Origin: Alphaproteobacteria bacterium
GTDB lineage: Bacteria; Myxococcota_A; UBA796; GCA-2862545
Assembly (NCBI GenBank): GCA_020632955.1
Contig: JACKEO010000006.1
Location: 62,001-126,000, forward strand
Reading direction: 5' to 3'
Length of the DNA: 64,000 nt
In this document: positions 1 to 8,726 of the stretch, piece after piece
Layout of the letters: each line of letters opens with the position of its first letter
How positions within the stretch are numbered: position 1 is the first letter of the stretch
Translations under genes and position numbers: made by a program
Notes under the pieces: model-generated
Told to the model about the DNA's origin: nothing
Seen by the model: only the letters and a program-made list of their open reading frames with translations
Databases searched by the model: none

Positions 1-1
1 C

Positions 2-619
2 GAGCGGGCCGGGGTGATCCTGGCTCGGGTGCCGCGGGCCAGGCTCGACAAGATGGCCGACGGCCGTGTGCACAACGGCATCGTCGCCCACGCCGACCCG
101 GTCCCGTCGCCCACGGCGCGCCAGCTCCTCGACACGCTGTTCGACGCGGGCCGTGCGCCCTTCCTGCTGCTGGCCGACGAGGTCAGCTACGAGCACAACC
201 TCGGCGCGATCCTGCGCACCTCGCTGGGCTTCGGGGTCGACGGCCTCGTCATCCCCACGCGCCGCGGCGCGGAGGTCGGGCCGGTGGTGCAGCGGGTGAG
301 CATGGGCGCGGTGGAGGTGGTCCCGGTGGTGCGCGAGGGCCTGTCGTCTGCGCTCAAGCCCATCCGCGACGCGGGCATCCCCGTGGTGGGCGCCGACATG
401 GGCGGCACGCCGCTGCACGCCAGCCGGCTCTCCGGGCCGCTCGCCCTGGTGCTGGGCGGGGAAGGGAAGGGCCTGTCGCCTGCGCTGCGGCGCAAGTGCG
501 ACGCCGTCGTCTCCGTGCCGCTCGCCGGGAAGCTCGAGAGCCTCAACGTGAGCGTGGCCGCGGGCATCCTGATGTACGAGAAGCGACGCCAGGACGGATG
601 GTTCGACACCACGCCCTGA
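2..619 (+). CDS. TrmH/SpoU-family RNA 2'-O-methyltransferase, 5'-truncated
   Basis: SAM-dependent ribose 2'-O-methyltransferase of the SPOUT fold, acting on rRNA or tRNA in the cytoplasm. The reading frame is open to the window edge, so the true start and most of the N-terminal substrate-binding domain lie outside; the GTG at position 14 is probably internal. The three SpoU motifs are visible: EHNLGAILRTS (N-x-G-x-x-x-R, motif 1), LVLGGEGKGLSP (motif 2) and SLNVSVAAGILMYE (motif 3), which build the trefoil knot and SAM site. The call to family is firm. Which nucleoside it modifies (RlmB-like 23S rRNA or a tRNA) cannot be decided from this fragment. Confidence 0.9.
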   Translation, partial: ERAGVILARVPRARLDKMADGRVHNGIVAHADPVPSPTARQLLDTLFDAGRAPFLLLADEVSYEHNLGAILRTSLGFGVDGLVIPTRRGAEVGPVVQRVSMGAVEVVPVVREGLSSALKPIRDAGIPVVGADMGGTPLHASRLSGPLALVLGGEGKGLSPALRRKCDAVVSVPLAGKLESLNVSVAAGILMYEKRRQDGWFDTTP

Positions 620-664
620 CCCGGCCGCCGACGCGCGCTAGGAGCGCGGCCTCCCGGAGACGAC

Positions 665-2668
665 ATGCGGCTCGTTCGCCCCTCGCTGATCCTGCTCGCG
701 GCCTGCGCCACCTCCCGCCCGGCGCCTTCGCCCGCGCCCCTCCGTGGCGTGCTGGCCGAGGTCGAGGCCTCCGTGGAGTCGGCCCTCGATCGCTCCGCCG
801 ACGCGTGCACCGACTTCTACCGGTTCGCGTGCGGCGGCTGGCTCGACGCCTACGAGCTGCCGCCCGACCGCTCCGTGTTCGGCCGGGGCTTCTCGGCCAT
901 CGCCGAGGGAAACCAGCAGATCCTCAAGGGGCTGCTGGAGGCGGGCGGCGGTGACCCCCGCCTCGGCGCCTACTACGAGGCCTGCATGGACACCGCGGCG
1001 GTGGAGGCGGCGGGGGCGGATCCGCTCGCGGCCGACCTGGCCCGCATCGACGCCGCGCCCGACGCCACCGCCCTGCTGCTGCTCTCCACCGAGCTCGCGG
1101 TGGAGGACGTCTTCCTCGGCGCCGGCGTGTTCCCCGACTTCACGCGGCCCGACACCAACGCCTTCCACATCGCCCAGGGCGGCCTCGGGCTGCCCGAGCG
1201 GGGCTACTACTTCCCGGAGGACGACGAGGGGCGGGCGCTGCTGGCCGACTACGAGGCGCACGTGGGCGCGATGCTCGGCCTGGCCGGGCGCGACCCTGCC
1301 GCCGCGGCGGCGGTGCTGGCGATCGAGACCGCGCTCGCCACGGCCAGCCGTGCGCCGGCCGACATGCGGGACCCCCGCACCCTCCATCACCCCACGGCAG
1401 TGGCCGACCTGCCGTCGGTGGATGCCCGGGTGCCGTGGACGGCGCTCCTCGCGGCCCTCGATCTCGACGACGTCGAGCAGCTGAACGTGATGACGCCGGA
1501 GTTCTTCCCGGCGCTGGGCGAGGTGCTGGCCGAGCGCCCCCTGGACGACCTGCGTGCCTATGTGGCCTGGCACCTCGTGCACGCCGCGGCGCCCTACCTG
1601 TCGTCCTCCTTCGACGAGGCGCACTTCGCCTTCTACGGCACGCGGCTCACCGGGCAGCAGCAGCAGCGCGATCGCTGGAAGCGCTGCGTGGACCGCGTGG
1701 ACGACGCCATGGGCGAGCTGCTGGGCGCGGCCTACGTGGCCGAGGCCTTCGCGGGCGACAGCAAGGCGACGGCGCTGGCGATGGTGGGCGACGTGGAGGG
1801 CGCCTTCGCCGCGGGCCTCGCCGACCTGGCGTGGATGGACGAGCCCACGCGAGAGCGCGCCCACGCGAAGCTCGACGCGATCACCAACAAGATCGGGTAC
1901 CCCGACGCGCCCGAGACCTACGAGGGCCTGGCGCTCGCCGACGGCAGCTGGGCGAACCAGGCCGCCGTGGCGGCGTGGTCCCGCGCGGACCAGCTCGCGA
2001 AGGTGGGCGAGCCGGTGGACCGGGCGGAGTGGGGGATGTCGGCCCCCACCGTGAACGCCTACTACAACCCGCTCATGAACGAGATCGTGTTCCCGGCGGG
2101 CATCCTGCAGCCGCCCTTCTTCTCCGCCGACTTCCCCACGGCGATGAACTACGGCGCGATCGGCATGGTCATCGGCCACGAGATCACCCACGGCTTCGAC
2201 GACTCGGGCCGGCACTTCGGGCCCGACGGCACGATGGCGCCCTGGTGGGACGACGAGGTCGGGTCGCGATTCGACACCCAGGCGGCCTGCGTGGCCGGGG
2301 CCTACGACGGTCTGGAGGTGGCGGCAGGCGCCACGGTCAACGGCCAGCTCACCCTCGGCGAGAACATCGCGGACCTCGGCGGCATCAAGCTGGCCTCGGC
2401 GGCGTACGCACACTGGCTCCAGGAGGGCGGACGCGACGCGCGCGTCGCCGGGTTCACCCCGGAGCAGCTCCTCTTCGTCGGCTACGCCCAGAGCTGGTGC
2501 ACCGAGATGCGTCCCGAGGCCGAGGCGCTCCGCGCGCGCACCGACAGCCACAGCCCGCCGCGGTACCGCGTGAACGTCCCGCTCCAGCACACGCCCGCCT
2601 TCCGGCAGGCCTTTTCCTGCGAGGTCGGATCACCGATGGCACCGGCCGAGACCTGCGCTGTGTGGTGA
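665..2668 (+). CDS. M13 (neprilysin/PepO-type) zinc metallopeptidase lipoprotein
   Basis: Envelope zinc endopeptidase of the M13 family, expected to cut short peptides. It has 667 residues, close to the family's usual 650-700. The N-terminus is a lipoprotein signal with lipobox LAAC. The large N-terminal M13 domain follows. The catalytic core has the zinc motif HEITH at residues 505-509 (GHEITHGFDDSG) and the third zinc ligand E566 in GENIADLGG. The protein ends in the family-typical CxVW tail (CAVW). The downstream neighbour is convergent, so this looks monocistronic. Family assignment is firm; the natural substrate is unknown. Confidence 0.95.
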   Translation: MRLVRPSLILLAACATSRPAPSPAPLRGVLAEVEASVESALDRSADACTDFYRFACGGWLDAYELPPDRSVFGRGFSAIAEGNQQILKGLLEAGGGDPRLGAYYEACMDTAAVEAAGADPLAADLARIDAAPDATALLLLSTELAVEDVFLGAGVFPDFTRPDTNAFHIAQGGLGLPERGYYFPEDDEGRALLADYEAHVGAMLGLAGRDPAAAAAVLAIETALATASRAPADMRDPRTLHHPTAVADLPSVDARVPWTALLAALDLDDVEQLNVMTPEFFPALGEVLAERPLDDLRAYVAWHLVHAAAPYLSSSFDEAHFAFYGTRLTGQQQQRDRWKRCVDRVDDAMGELLGAAYVAEAFAGDSKATALAMVGDVEGAFAAGLADLAWMDEPTRERAHAKLDAITNKIGYPDAPETYEGLALADGSWANQAAVAAWSRADQLAKVGEPVDRAEWGMSAPTVNAYYNPLMNEIVFPAGILQPPFFSADFPTAMNYGAIGMVIGHEITHGFDDSGRHFGPDGTMAPWWDDEVGSRFDTQAACVAGAYDGLEVAAGATVNGQLTLGENIADLGGIKLASAAYAHWLQEGGRDARVAGFTPEQLLFVGYAQSWCTEMRPEAEALRARTDSHSPPRYRVNVPLQHTPAFRQAFSCEVGSPMAPAETCAVW

Positions 2669-2761
2669 GCTTTCGAGCCCATGCACCTCGCCAGGGCGGA
2701 CCCGGGCGGAGGGGGCCGGGGCCGGCCCGGCGTGTGGGCCCGGTCTGGCGCGGGTCCCGCG

Positions 2762-4153
2762 CTAGCCGTCCGCCTTCGCCTCCATGAGCCCGTGCTTCTC
2801 CATGCGGTAGCGCAGCGCGTAGCGGCTGATGCCCAGCAGCCGCGCGGCGGCGGACTGGTTGCCCCGGGTGCGATCGAGGGCCTGGATGAGCAGGCCCTGC
2901 TCCACGGCCTCCAGGTCGACCCCCTCGTCGGGCAGCACGAAGGGGCAGCCCGAAGACCCCCGGGGCTCCTCGCGAGCGTAGCGGATCTCCGGCGGCAGGT
3001 GCTCGGGTCGGATCACGTCGTCGGCCGACAGGATGGCGATGCGCTCGATCACGTTGCGGAGCTCCCGCACGTTGCCGGGCCAGGTCCAGCGCTCGAGCTG
3101 GAGCATGGCGTCGCCCGACACGCCCCGGATCTGTCGGTGGAAGCGCTCGTTGCAGCGGTCGACGAAGTGGGCGACCAGCGCAGGGAGGTCCTCGCGACGC
3201 TCCCGGAGGGGGGGAAGCCGGATCTCCACCACGTCGAGGCGGAAGTAGAGATCCTCCCGGAAGCGGCCCGCGGCCACCTCGGCCGCGAGATCACGGTTGG
3301 TGGCGGCCACCAGGGTGGCGTCGAAGGACAGGGGCTTCACGCCGCCCACGCGACGGTAGGTGCGGCTCTCGAGGGCGCGCAGCAGCTTGGCCTGGGTCTC
3401 GAGCGGCAGCTCGCCCAGCTCGTCGAGGAAGACCACGCCCCCGGCGGCCACCTCGAACAGGCCCTTCTTCTGGTCCCGGGCGTCGGTGAAGGCGCCCCGC
3501 TCGTGACCGAAGAGCTCGCTCTCGATGAGTGCGGGGGGCAGGGCCGCGCAGTCCACCTCCATGAAGGGCTTGTCGCGGCGGGGTCCGCGCTCGTGGATCA
3601 TGCGGGCGACGACGTCCTTGCCGGTGCCCGACTCGCCCAGCACCAGCACCGTGGGCGCGTCCACGTTCTCGAGGCGCTGCAGGGTGGAGAAGACCTCGGC
3701 GAGCGCCGGGGCCCCGCCGATGAAGGCGCCGTAGCCGGGGCGCCCGTCCCGACCCGCGTAGAGCACGGTGTGGGCGCGCTGTGCGTCGGCGAGCACCTGC
3801 GCCACGGTGGCGGCGACCTGCGGAAGGTCGAAGGGCTTGGTGAGGTAGGTGCGGGCCCCGAGCTGGGTGGCCTCGACGGCCGACTCCACCGAGCCGTAGG
3901 CCGACACCACGATCACGGGCACCGTGAGGCCCCGCTCCCGCAGGGCGGCCAGCACGTCCATGCCGCCCATGCCCGGCATCTTCAGGTCCAGGAGGACCAG
4001 CGCGGGCGGATCGGCGGCGATGCGCTCCAGCGCCGTCTCGCCGTCCGGGGCCTCGTCGACGCGATAGCCGGTCTGGCGGAGGTGCTCCGCGAGGGACCAG
4101 CGGATCAGCTCCTCGTCGTCCACGACGAGGATGCGTGCAGCGAGCGGGGTCAA
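2762..4153 (-). CDS. NtrC-type sigma-54 activator, response regulator
   Basis: Transcriptional activator that remodels sigma-54 RNA polymerase. Order from a TTG start at 4153: receiver domain about 4-122 (phospho-acceptor D56 in VLLDLKMPG), AAA+ domain with Walker A GESGTGKD at 173-180 and sigma-54 contact loop GAFTDA at 220-225 (consensus GAFTGA), then a Fis-type HTH at the C-terminus ending in RYRMEKHGL. The TTG start is preferred because GGAG lies 5 nt upstream and the product opens directly with the receiver strand; a GTG at 4159 or an ATG at 4198 are alternatives. It is divergent from the globin-coupled kinase, about 60 bp apart, so the two very likely form a pair. Two sigma-54-like promoters lie in the nearby cco genes. 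Confidence 0.93.
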   Translation of the reverse strand: MTPLAARILVVDDEELIRWSLAEHLRQTGYRVDEAPDGETALERIAADPPALVLLDLKMPGMGGMDVLAALRERGLTVPVIVVSAYGSVESAVEATQLGARTYLTKPFDLPQVAATVAQVLADAQRAHTVLYAGRDGRPGYGAFIGGAPALAEVFSTLQRLENVDAPTVLVLGESGTGKDVVARMIHERGPRRDKPFMEVDCAALPPALIESELFGHERGAFTDARDQKKGLFEVAAGGVVFLDELGELPLETQAKLLRALESRTYRRVGGVKPLSFDATLVAATNRDLAAEVAAGRFREDLYFRLDVVEIRLPPLRERREDLPALVAHFVDRCNERFHRQIRGVSGDAMLQLERWTWPGNVRELRNVIERIAILSADDVIRPEHLPPEIRYAREEPRGSSGCPFVLPDEGVDLEAVEQGLLIQALDRTRGNQSAAARLLGISRYALRYRMEKHGLMEAKADG

Positions 4154-4212
4154 GGGCACTCCGGAGCGAGGGGACGGCACGGGTCCGTCGCGCAGCACGG
4201 GCGGAGGTATTC

Positions 4213-5700
4213 GTGGGGAGCCGCTTCGACGAGTTGAAGGCCTACGTGCGGTTCGGCGACGAGGACGCCGCGCGCCTGGCCGCCTTCTGGCCCACCGTGG
4301 CGCCGCACACGGGCGCGCTCGCCGACGCCTTCTACGTGCGCATCGAGGAGTTCGACGACGCCCGCGACGTCTTCGAGGGGCCCGCGCAGGTCGACCGGCT
4401 CAAGCAGACCCTGCAGGTGTGGATGCGGGAGCTGCTCCTGGGCCCCCACGACGCGGCCTACGCGGCGCGACGCGAGAGCATCGGGCGACGCCACGTCGCG
4501 GTGGGGCTCGCCCACCACTACATGTTCACGGCGATGTCGCAGATCCAGGACGGCCTCGTGGCGCTGGCCGAGGGCCAGCCGGAGTGCGCGCCGCTGGTGG
4601 CGGCGGTCCGCAAGATCACGATGATCGATCTGGCCCTGATGACGGGCACCTACCTGGGCACCCGCCTGGCCTCGGGCGTGCAGGACCTGGCCACGGTGCT
4701 CGTGGCGCACCTGCCCACGGCCGCCTTCCTGCTGGACGAGGACGGACGCGTGGCCACGGCCACGGCGGCGGCCCGCCGTCTCTGCGAGACCGATCCCGCA
4801 GGCCGCCTCGTGCACGAGGTGCTGCCGCCGTCGGTGGCCCACGCGGTGGGCCTTCCGGCGCGTCTGGGCGAGGTGCGCCGGGCCCGGGCCACGGTGGAGC
4901 TGTCGCGCGTCGACCTCCTCCGGGAGGGGCACGATCGGAGCTTCCGCGTGGTGCTCAGCGCCATCGACCACGAGCGGTACCAGGCGCTGCTCGTGCTCGA
5001 CGAGCTCACCGAGATCGTGGCGCACGAGGCCCTCCGCCGACGGCACGAGGCGCTGGTGCAGCTGGGGTCGATGTCGGCCGCCGTGGCCCACGAGCTCCGC
5101 AACGCCCTCGCGAGCATCTCGGGCCCCGTGCAGGTGCTGGCGGGCTCCCTCGACCCCTCCGACCGGCGCCGGGAGATCATGGGGAAGGTGCACGCACAGG
5201 TGGGGCGCCTCGATCGCATGGTGCACGACCTCCTCGCCTTCTCGCGCCCGCCCGCTGCGCGCCTGGGCAGGGTGGCCGTGCACGAGGTGGCCGACGCGGT
5301 GTGCGAGGCGGCGCAGCGCGACGACCTGGCCGCGGTGGTCACGCGCGTGGGCACCGGGGAGGCCTGGGCGGACGCCGACCTCGTCCACCGCGTGCTCCTC
5401 AACCTCGTGCAGAACGCCGCACGCGCCGCCGGCCCCTCGGGGCACGTCGAGGTGCTCGTGACCGGCGAGGAGGTCGTCGTCGCCGACGACGGCCCCGGCG
5501 TGGACGAGGCCGTGGCGCCGCGGCTGTTCGAGCCCTTCTTCACCACGAGCACCCAGGGCACGGGCCTGGGACTGGCCATCTGCCAGAACGCGGCGGAGGC
5601 GATGGGCGCGCGCCTGGAGCTGCTGCCGCGCAGTCCGCTGGGGGGCGCCGCCTTCCGGCTCGTCCTCCAGCCGCTGGTGGGCGCCACGCCCGATCAGTGA
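4213..5700 (+). CDS. Globin-coupled sensor histidine kinase
   Basis: Predicted soluble haem-based gas or redox sensor kinase of 495 residues. The GTG start at 4213 is chosen because GGAGG lies 5 nt upstream; the frame continues upstream without homology. Residues about 1-150 match the protoglobin/globin-coupled-sensor fold, with the likely proximal haem ligand H94 in SIGRRHVAVGL. A PAS-like segment covers about 165-265 (LPTAAFLLDEDGRV). The dimerisation/phospho-acceptor H-box is VAHELRNAL with H293. The HATPase domain shows the N-box NLVQNAARAA, DDGPGVD, and GTGLGLAI. No membrane segment is seen. It is divergent from the NtrC-type regulator and next to the cbb3 oxidase genes, so oxygen control of that operon is the natural inference. 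Its last 7 bp overlap the convergent safE-like gene. Confidence 0.88.
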   Translation: MGSRFDELKAYVRFGDEDAARLAAFWPTVAPHTGALADAFYVRIEEFDDARDVFEGPAQVDRLKQTLQVWMRELLLGPHDAAYAARRESIGRRHVAVGLAHHYMFTAMSQIQDGLVALAEGQPECAPLVAAVRKITMIDLALMTGTYLGTRLASGVQDLATVLVAHLPTAAFLLDEDGRVATATAAARRLCETDPAGRLVHEVLPPSVAHAVGLPARLGEVRRARATVELSRVDLLREGHDRSFRVVLSAIDHERYQALLVLDELTEIVAHEALRRRHEALVQLGSMSAAVAHELRNALASISGPVQVLAGSLDPSDRRREIMGKVHAQVGRLDRMVHDLLAFSRPPAARLGRVAVHEVADAVCEAAQRDDLAAVVTRVGTGEAWADADLVHRVLLNLVQNAARAAGPSGHVEVLVTGEEVVVADDGPGVDEAVAPRLFEPFFTTSTQGTGLGLAICQNAAEAMGARLELLPRSPLGGAAFRLVLQPLVGATPDQ

Positions 5701-6356
5701 CAGGCCGGGGGCGCCTCCTGCCCGTGGGCGTCGGCCTGGGGGACGTGGGCCTCGGCCGTGACCGGGCCGCGCACCACGAGGCTCCAGGCCCCGGCCGCGA
5801 GCACGCCCGCGGCCAGCGCGCGACGGGCCCAGGGACGCTGGGCCACCAGGCGCCGCAGGCCCACCGAGGCGCCAGCGAGCAGGGGGATGGTGCCGAGCCC
5901 GAAGGCCACCATCGCGGCAGCACTCCACGCGGGCGAGGCCGCCGCCAGGGAGACGCCGAGCGCTGCGTACACGAGCCCGCACGGCAGCAGGGCCGTGGCG
6001 GCGCCCAGGCCCAGGCTGCCGAGACGCCCGCCGCGGCGCAGGGCGGCGGAGGCCCACGCGGTGACGCCCGGCAGGCGGGGCGCGGGGGAGGGGATCACGC
6101 CCGCGAGGGCGCCCGCGAACACCACGAGCAGCAGCCCGCTGAGCACGGTGAGCACCTCGCCGGGCACCGGGAGGAGGGCGCCGAGGGTGCCGGCGCTCGC
6201 GCCGAGCGTGCCGTACGTGAGCAGGCGGCCCAGGTGGTAGCTGGCGGCGTGCCCGGCCGGCCGCGCGCACGCGCCGGCGAAGCCGCCACACATCCCGACG
6301 CAGTGGGGACTGCCCAGCAGGCCGGCGAGCGCCGCGGCTCCGACGATCCCGATCAT
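5694..6356 (-). CDS. SafE/DsbD_2-like integral membrane protein
   Basis: Six-helix-type membrane protein of 220 residues in the 'sulfite exporter TauE/SafE / cytochrome biogenesis transmembrane' group (PF13386-like). Members commonly sit beside cbb3 oxidase assembly genes and are suspected to act in copper or thiol handling for the oxidase. Visible hallmarks are GSPHCVGMCGGF near the N-terminus and LPCGLVYAALG in the second half, each carrying paired Cys in a helix. The C-terminus is His/Cys-containing (EAHVPQADAHG...ACH), possibly metal-binding. The ATG at 6356 has a strong AGGAGGT ribosome site; the longer upstream frame is not used. It is divergent from ccoN and shares its promoter region. 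Confidence 0.8.
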   Translation of the reverse strand: MIGIVGAAALAGLLGSPHCVGMCGGFAGACARPAGHAASYHLGRLLTYGTLGASAGTLGALLPVPGEVLTVLSGLLLVVFAGALAGVIPSPAPRLPGVTAWASAALRRGGRLGSLGLGAATALLPCGLVYAALGVSLAAASPAWSAAAMVAFGLGTIPLLAGASVGLRRLVAQRPWARRALAAGVLAAGAWSLVVRGPVTAEAHVPQADAHGQEAPPACH

Positions 6357-6371
6357 GGAGACCTCCTGCCC

Positions 6372-6406
6372 CTGCGGCCTAGCACGCGGCGTGCCTGTGG
6401 CCGCAG
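6372..6406. promoter_or_regulatory. Nested inverted repeat upstream of the safE-like gene
   Basis: CTGCGGCC at 6372-6379 pairs with GGCCGCAG at 6399-6406. Inside lies a second perfect inverted repeat GCACG-CGG-CGTGC at 6382-6394. It sits in the divergent safE-like/ccoN intergenic region, 16 bp upstream of the safE-like start, and could be an operator or a leader hairpin of that gene. The inner GCACG-N3-CGTGC pattern recurs at 6496-6508 and 9773-9785. Confidence 0.45.
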
Positions 6407-6418
6407 CCGGGGGGGCCT

Positions 6419-6434
6419 GTGTGGGCTCCCACAC
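6419..6434. promoter_or_regulatory. Candidate upstream activator site (GTGTGGG-CT-CCCACAC)
   Basis: Perfect 7-2-7 inverted repeat in the safE-like/ccoN intergenic region. Its centre is about 94 bp upstream of the transcription start predicted from the sigma-54-like element at 6494-6509. That is the usual distance for an enhancer-binding protein site, so it is a candidate site for the NtrC-type regulator encoded at 2762-4153. Only one copy was seen, so the assignment is an inference. Confidence 0.4.
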
Positions 6435-6493
6435 CCCGACGATCGCGCGCACCCGATCCGGGGGTTTTGACACGGCGCGACATGGCGTAGGTA

Positions 6494-6509
6494 TGGCACG
6501 CCCCGTGCA
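6494..6509 (+). promoter_or_regulatory. Sigma-54-type -24/-12 promoter of ccoN
   Basis: TGGCACG-CCCC-GTGCA matches the consensus TGGCACG-N4-TTGCW except for one base (G for the first T of the -12 element). The invariant GG (6495-6496) and GC (6507-6508) have the exact spacing. Transcription would start near 6520, leaving about 34 nt of leader with a GGAGG ribosome site before the ccoN GTG. A nearly identical copy precedes ccoG. Confidence 0.65.
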
Positions 6510-6553
6510 AAGGGCGTCGCCCGCACTGGCCCCCACCCGGCTGGAGGACTCCC

Positions 6554-7987
6554 GTGACCACCCATCCGCCCGACGCCGCGCCGGCGCCTGCCTACGACGA
6601 CGACATCGTCCGCCACTTCTTCCTGGCGACGGTGCTCTGGGGCGTCGTCGGCATGCTCGTCGGCGTCATCATCGCCCTGCAGCTGGCCTGGTGGCCGGCG
6701 AACCTCGGCGTGCCGCACCTCACCTTCGGTCGCCTCCGGCCGCTGCACACGAACGCGGTGATCTTCGCCTTCGCGGGCAACGCCGTCTTCACCGGCATCT
6801 ACTACTCGATGCAGCGGCTGATGAAGGCCCGGTCCCACGACCTGCTCTCGCGCATCCACTTCTGGGGCTGGCAGGGCATCATCGTGTCGGCAGCGCTCAC
6901 GCTGCCCTTCGGGCTCACGCAGTCGCGCGAGTACGCCGAGCTCATCTGGCCCATCGACCTCGCCATCACCGTGGTGTGGGTGGTCTTCGCGCTGAACTTC
7001 TTCGACATGATCCGGCGCCGGCAGGTCAAGCACCTGTACGTGGCGGTGTGGTTCTACATGAGCTTCGTGCTCACGGTGGCCGTGCTCCACATCGTCAACG
7101 CGCTCGCGATGCCGGCCACGCTCACGCGCTCCTTCCCGATCTACTCGGGCATGACCGACGCGCTGGTGCAGTGGTGGTACGGCCACAACGCCGTCGCCTT
7201 CTTCCTCACCACGCCCTTCCTCGGGCTGATGTACTACTTCATGCCCAAGGCGGCGGAGCGGCCGGTCTACTCGTACCGGCTGTCCATCATCCACTTCTGG
7301 GCCCTGGTCTTCCTCTACATCTGGGCCGGCCCCCACCACCTGCTCTACTCGGGGCTGCCCGACTGGGTGCAGACCGTGGGCTCCGCCTTCAGCATCATGC
7401 TGATCGCGCCCTCCTGGGGCGGCATGCTCAACGGCCTGCTCACCCTGCGGGGCGCCTGGGACCGCCTGCGCAGCGACCCCATCCTCAAGTTCCTCGTGGT
7501 GGGCATCAGCTTCTACGGCATGTCCACCTTCGAGGGCCCGATGATGTCGATCCGGGCGGTGAACGGCCTCGCGCACTTCACCAACTGGGTCGTGGGCCAC
7601 GTCCACTCCGGCGCGCTCGGGTGGAACGGGATGATCAGCTTCGGCATGCTCTACTGGCTGGCCCCGCGGCTGTGGACGAAGGTCCACAACGAGGGCTGGG
7701 TGAGCCTGCACTTCTGGATGGCCACGGTGGGCATCATCCTCTACACGGTGCCCATGTGGGCCGGGGGGGTCACCGAGGGCCTGATGTGGCGCGCCTTCAA
7801 CGAGGAGGGCCTGCTCCAGTACCCGAACTTCGTCGACATCGTGGCCCGGCTGGCGCCCTTCTACTGGATGCGCTTCGTGGGCGGCCTGCTCTACCTGAGC
7901 GGCGCGGTGCTGATGGCCTTCAACTTCATCCTGACGATCCGCGACGCGGCCGGTGGCTCCGCCCCTGCGCCCGTCGCGGCCAAGTGA
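6554..7987 (+). CDS. ccoN: cbb3-type cytochrome c oxidase subunit I
   Basis: Catalytic subunit of the high-affinity cbb3 haem-copper oxidase (haem b, haem b3 and CuB) in the inner membrane. It has 477 residues, typical for CcoN, with about 12 hydrophobic helices. Conserved histidines are visible in RLRPLHTNAVIF (low-spin haem b), YGHNAVAFFLTTP and WAGPHHLLY (CuB ligands), and GHVHSGALGWNG (haem b3/b side). The GTG start at 6554 has a GGAGG site upstream. It is first in the ccoNOQP run, preceded by a sigma-54-like promoter, and 10 nt from ccoO. Confidence 0.97.
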   Translation: MTTHPPDAAPAPAYDDDIVRHFFLATVLWGVVGMLVGVIIALQLAWWPANLGVPHLTFGRLRPLHTNAVIFAFAGNAVFTGIYYSMQRLMKARSHDLLSRIHFWGWQGIIVSAALTLPFGLTQSREYAELIWPIDLAITVVWVVFALNFFDMIRRRQVKHLYVAVWFYMSFVLTVAVLHIVNALAMPATLTRSFPIYSGMTDALVQWWYGHNAVAFFLTTPFLGLMYYFMPKAAERPVYSYRLSIIHFWALVFLYIWAGPHHLLYSGLPDWVQTVGSAFSIMLIAPSWGGMLNGLLTLRGAWDRLRSDPILKFLVVGISFYGMSTFEGPMMSIRAVNGLAHFTNWVVGHVHSGALGWNGMISFGMLYWLAPRLWTKVHNEGWVSLHFWMATVGIILYTVPMWAGGVTEGLMWRAFNEEGLLQYPNFVDIVARLAPFYWMRFVGGLLYLSGAVLMAFNFILTIRDAAGGSAPAPVAAK

Positions 7988-7997
7988 GAGGTGCGCG

Positions 7998-8726
7998 GTG
8001 AGCGACACGTCTGGCAGTGGTGACTGGCACCGCAGGACCCTGGAGCACCGAGGCGCGCTGTTCGCAGTGCTCTCGGTGGCCGCCATCGCGGTGGGGTCGG
8101 TGGTCGAGCTCGTGCCGATGTTCACGGTGGACTTCGAGCCCGAGGAGCTGGAGGGCATCTCGCCCTACACGCCCCTCGAGGTGGCGGGGCGCGACATCTA
8201 CGTCCGCGAGGGCTGCTACCTGTGCCACTCGCAGTGGGTGCGTCCCTTCCGCAGCGAGACCGTGCGGTACGGCGAGTGGTCGCGCGGCGAGGAGTACGCC
8301 TACGACCGCCCCTTCCAGCTTGGATCGCGCCGCATCGGCCCCGACCTGCACCGGGTGGGCGGCAAGTACAACAACGCCTGGCACTACGAGCACATGATGG
8401 ACCCGCGGTCCACCACGCCCGGCTCGATCATGCCCACGTATCCGTGGCTGGCGGAGTGGAAGGTGGACCCGGCCGACGCCACGGCCTCGGTCACCACGCT
8501 GGCCAGCCTGGGCCACCCCTACGAGGCCTCGGTGCTGTCGGACGTGCCCGCGGCGATGCGGGCGCAGGCCGACGAGGTGGTCGCCGACCTCGCGGCGTCG
8601 GACATCACGGTGGAGCACGACGACGAGATCGTCGCGCTCATCGCCTACCTGCAGCGCCTCGGGCGCGACGGGCGGGCGAAGATCGCCGCCGCCGAGGCCG
8701 CCGCCGGCGGGGAGGGGTCGCCATGA
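7998..8726 (+). CDS. ccoO: cbb3-type cytochrome c oxidase subunit II (monohaem)
   Basis: Membrane-anchored monohaem cytochrome c of the cbb3 oxidase, passing electrons to CcoN. It has 242 residues from a GTG at 7998 chosen by a GAGAGG-type ribosome site and family length. One N-terminal helix (ALFAVLSVAAIAVGSVVELV) anchors it. The haem c site is CYLCHSQ (CxxCH), followed by the conserved WVRPFRSE. GGKYNNAWHYEHM and the axial Met loop GSIMPTYPWL follow. The 3' end overlaps ccoQ by 4 nt (ATGA), which suggests translational coupling. Confidence 0.96.
   Translation: MSDTSGSGDWHRRTLEHRGALFAVLSVAAIAVGSVVELVPMFTVDFEPEELEGISPYTPLEVAGRDIYVREGCYLCHSQWVRPFRSETVRYGEWSRGEEYAYDRPFQLGSRRIGPDLHRVGGKYNNAWHYEHMMDPRSTTPGSIMPTYPWLAEWKVDPADATASVTTLASLGHPYEASVLSDVPAAMRAQADEVVADLAASDITVEHDDEIVALIAYLQRLGRDGRAKIAAAEAAAGGEGSP

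Noticed and set aside
638..2590. 650-codon open frame on the minus strand across the M13 peptidase gene
   Set aside because: Arg/Gly/His-rich translation without motifs; it is the high-GC antisense shadow of a clear M13 peptidase.
2669..2761. GC-rich stretch between convergent genes as a strong terminator
   Set aside because: Several short GGCC/CCGG palindromes exist but no single stable stem with a U-run.
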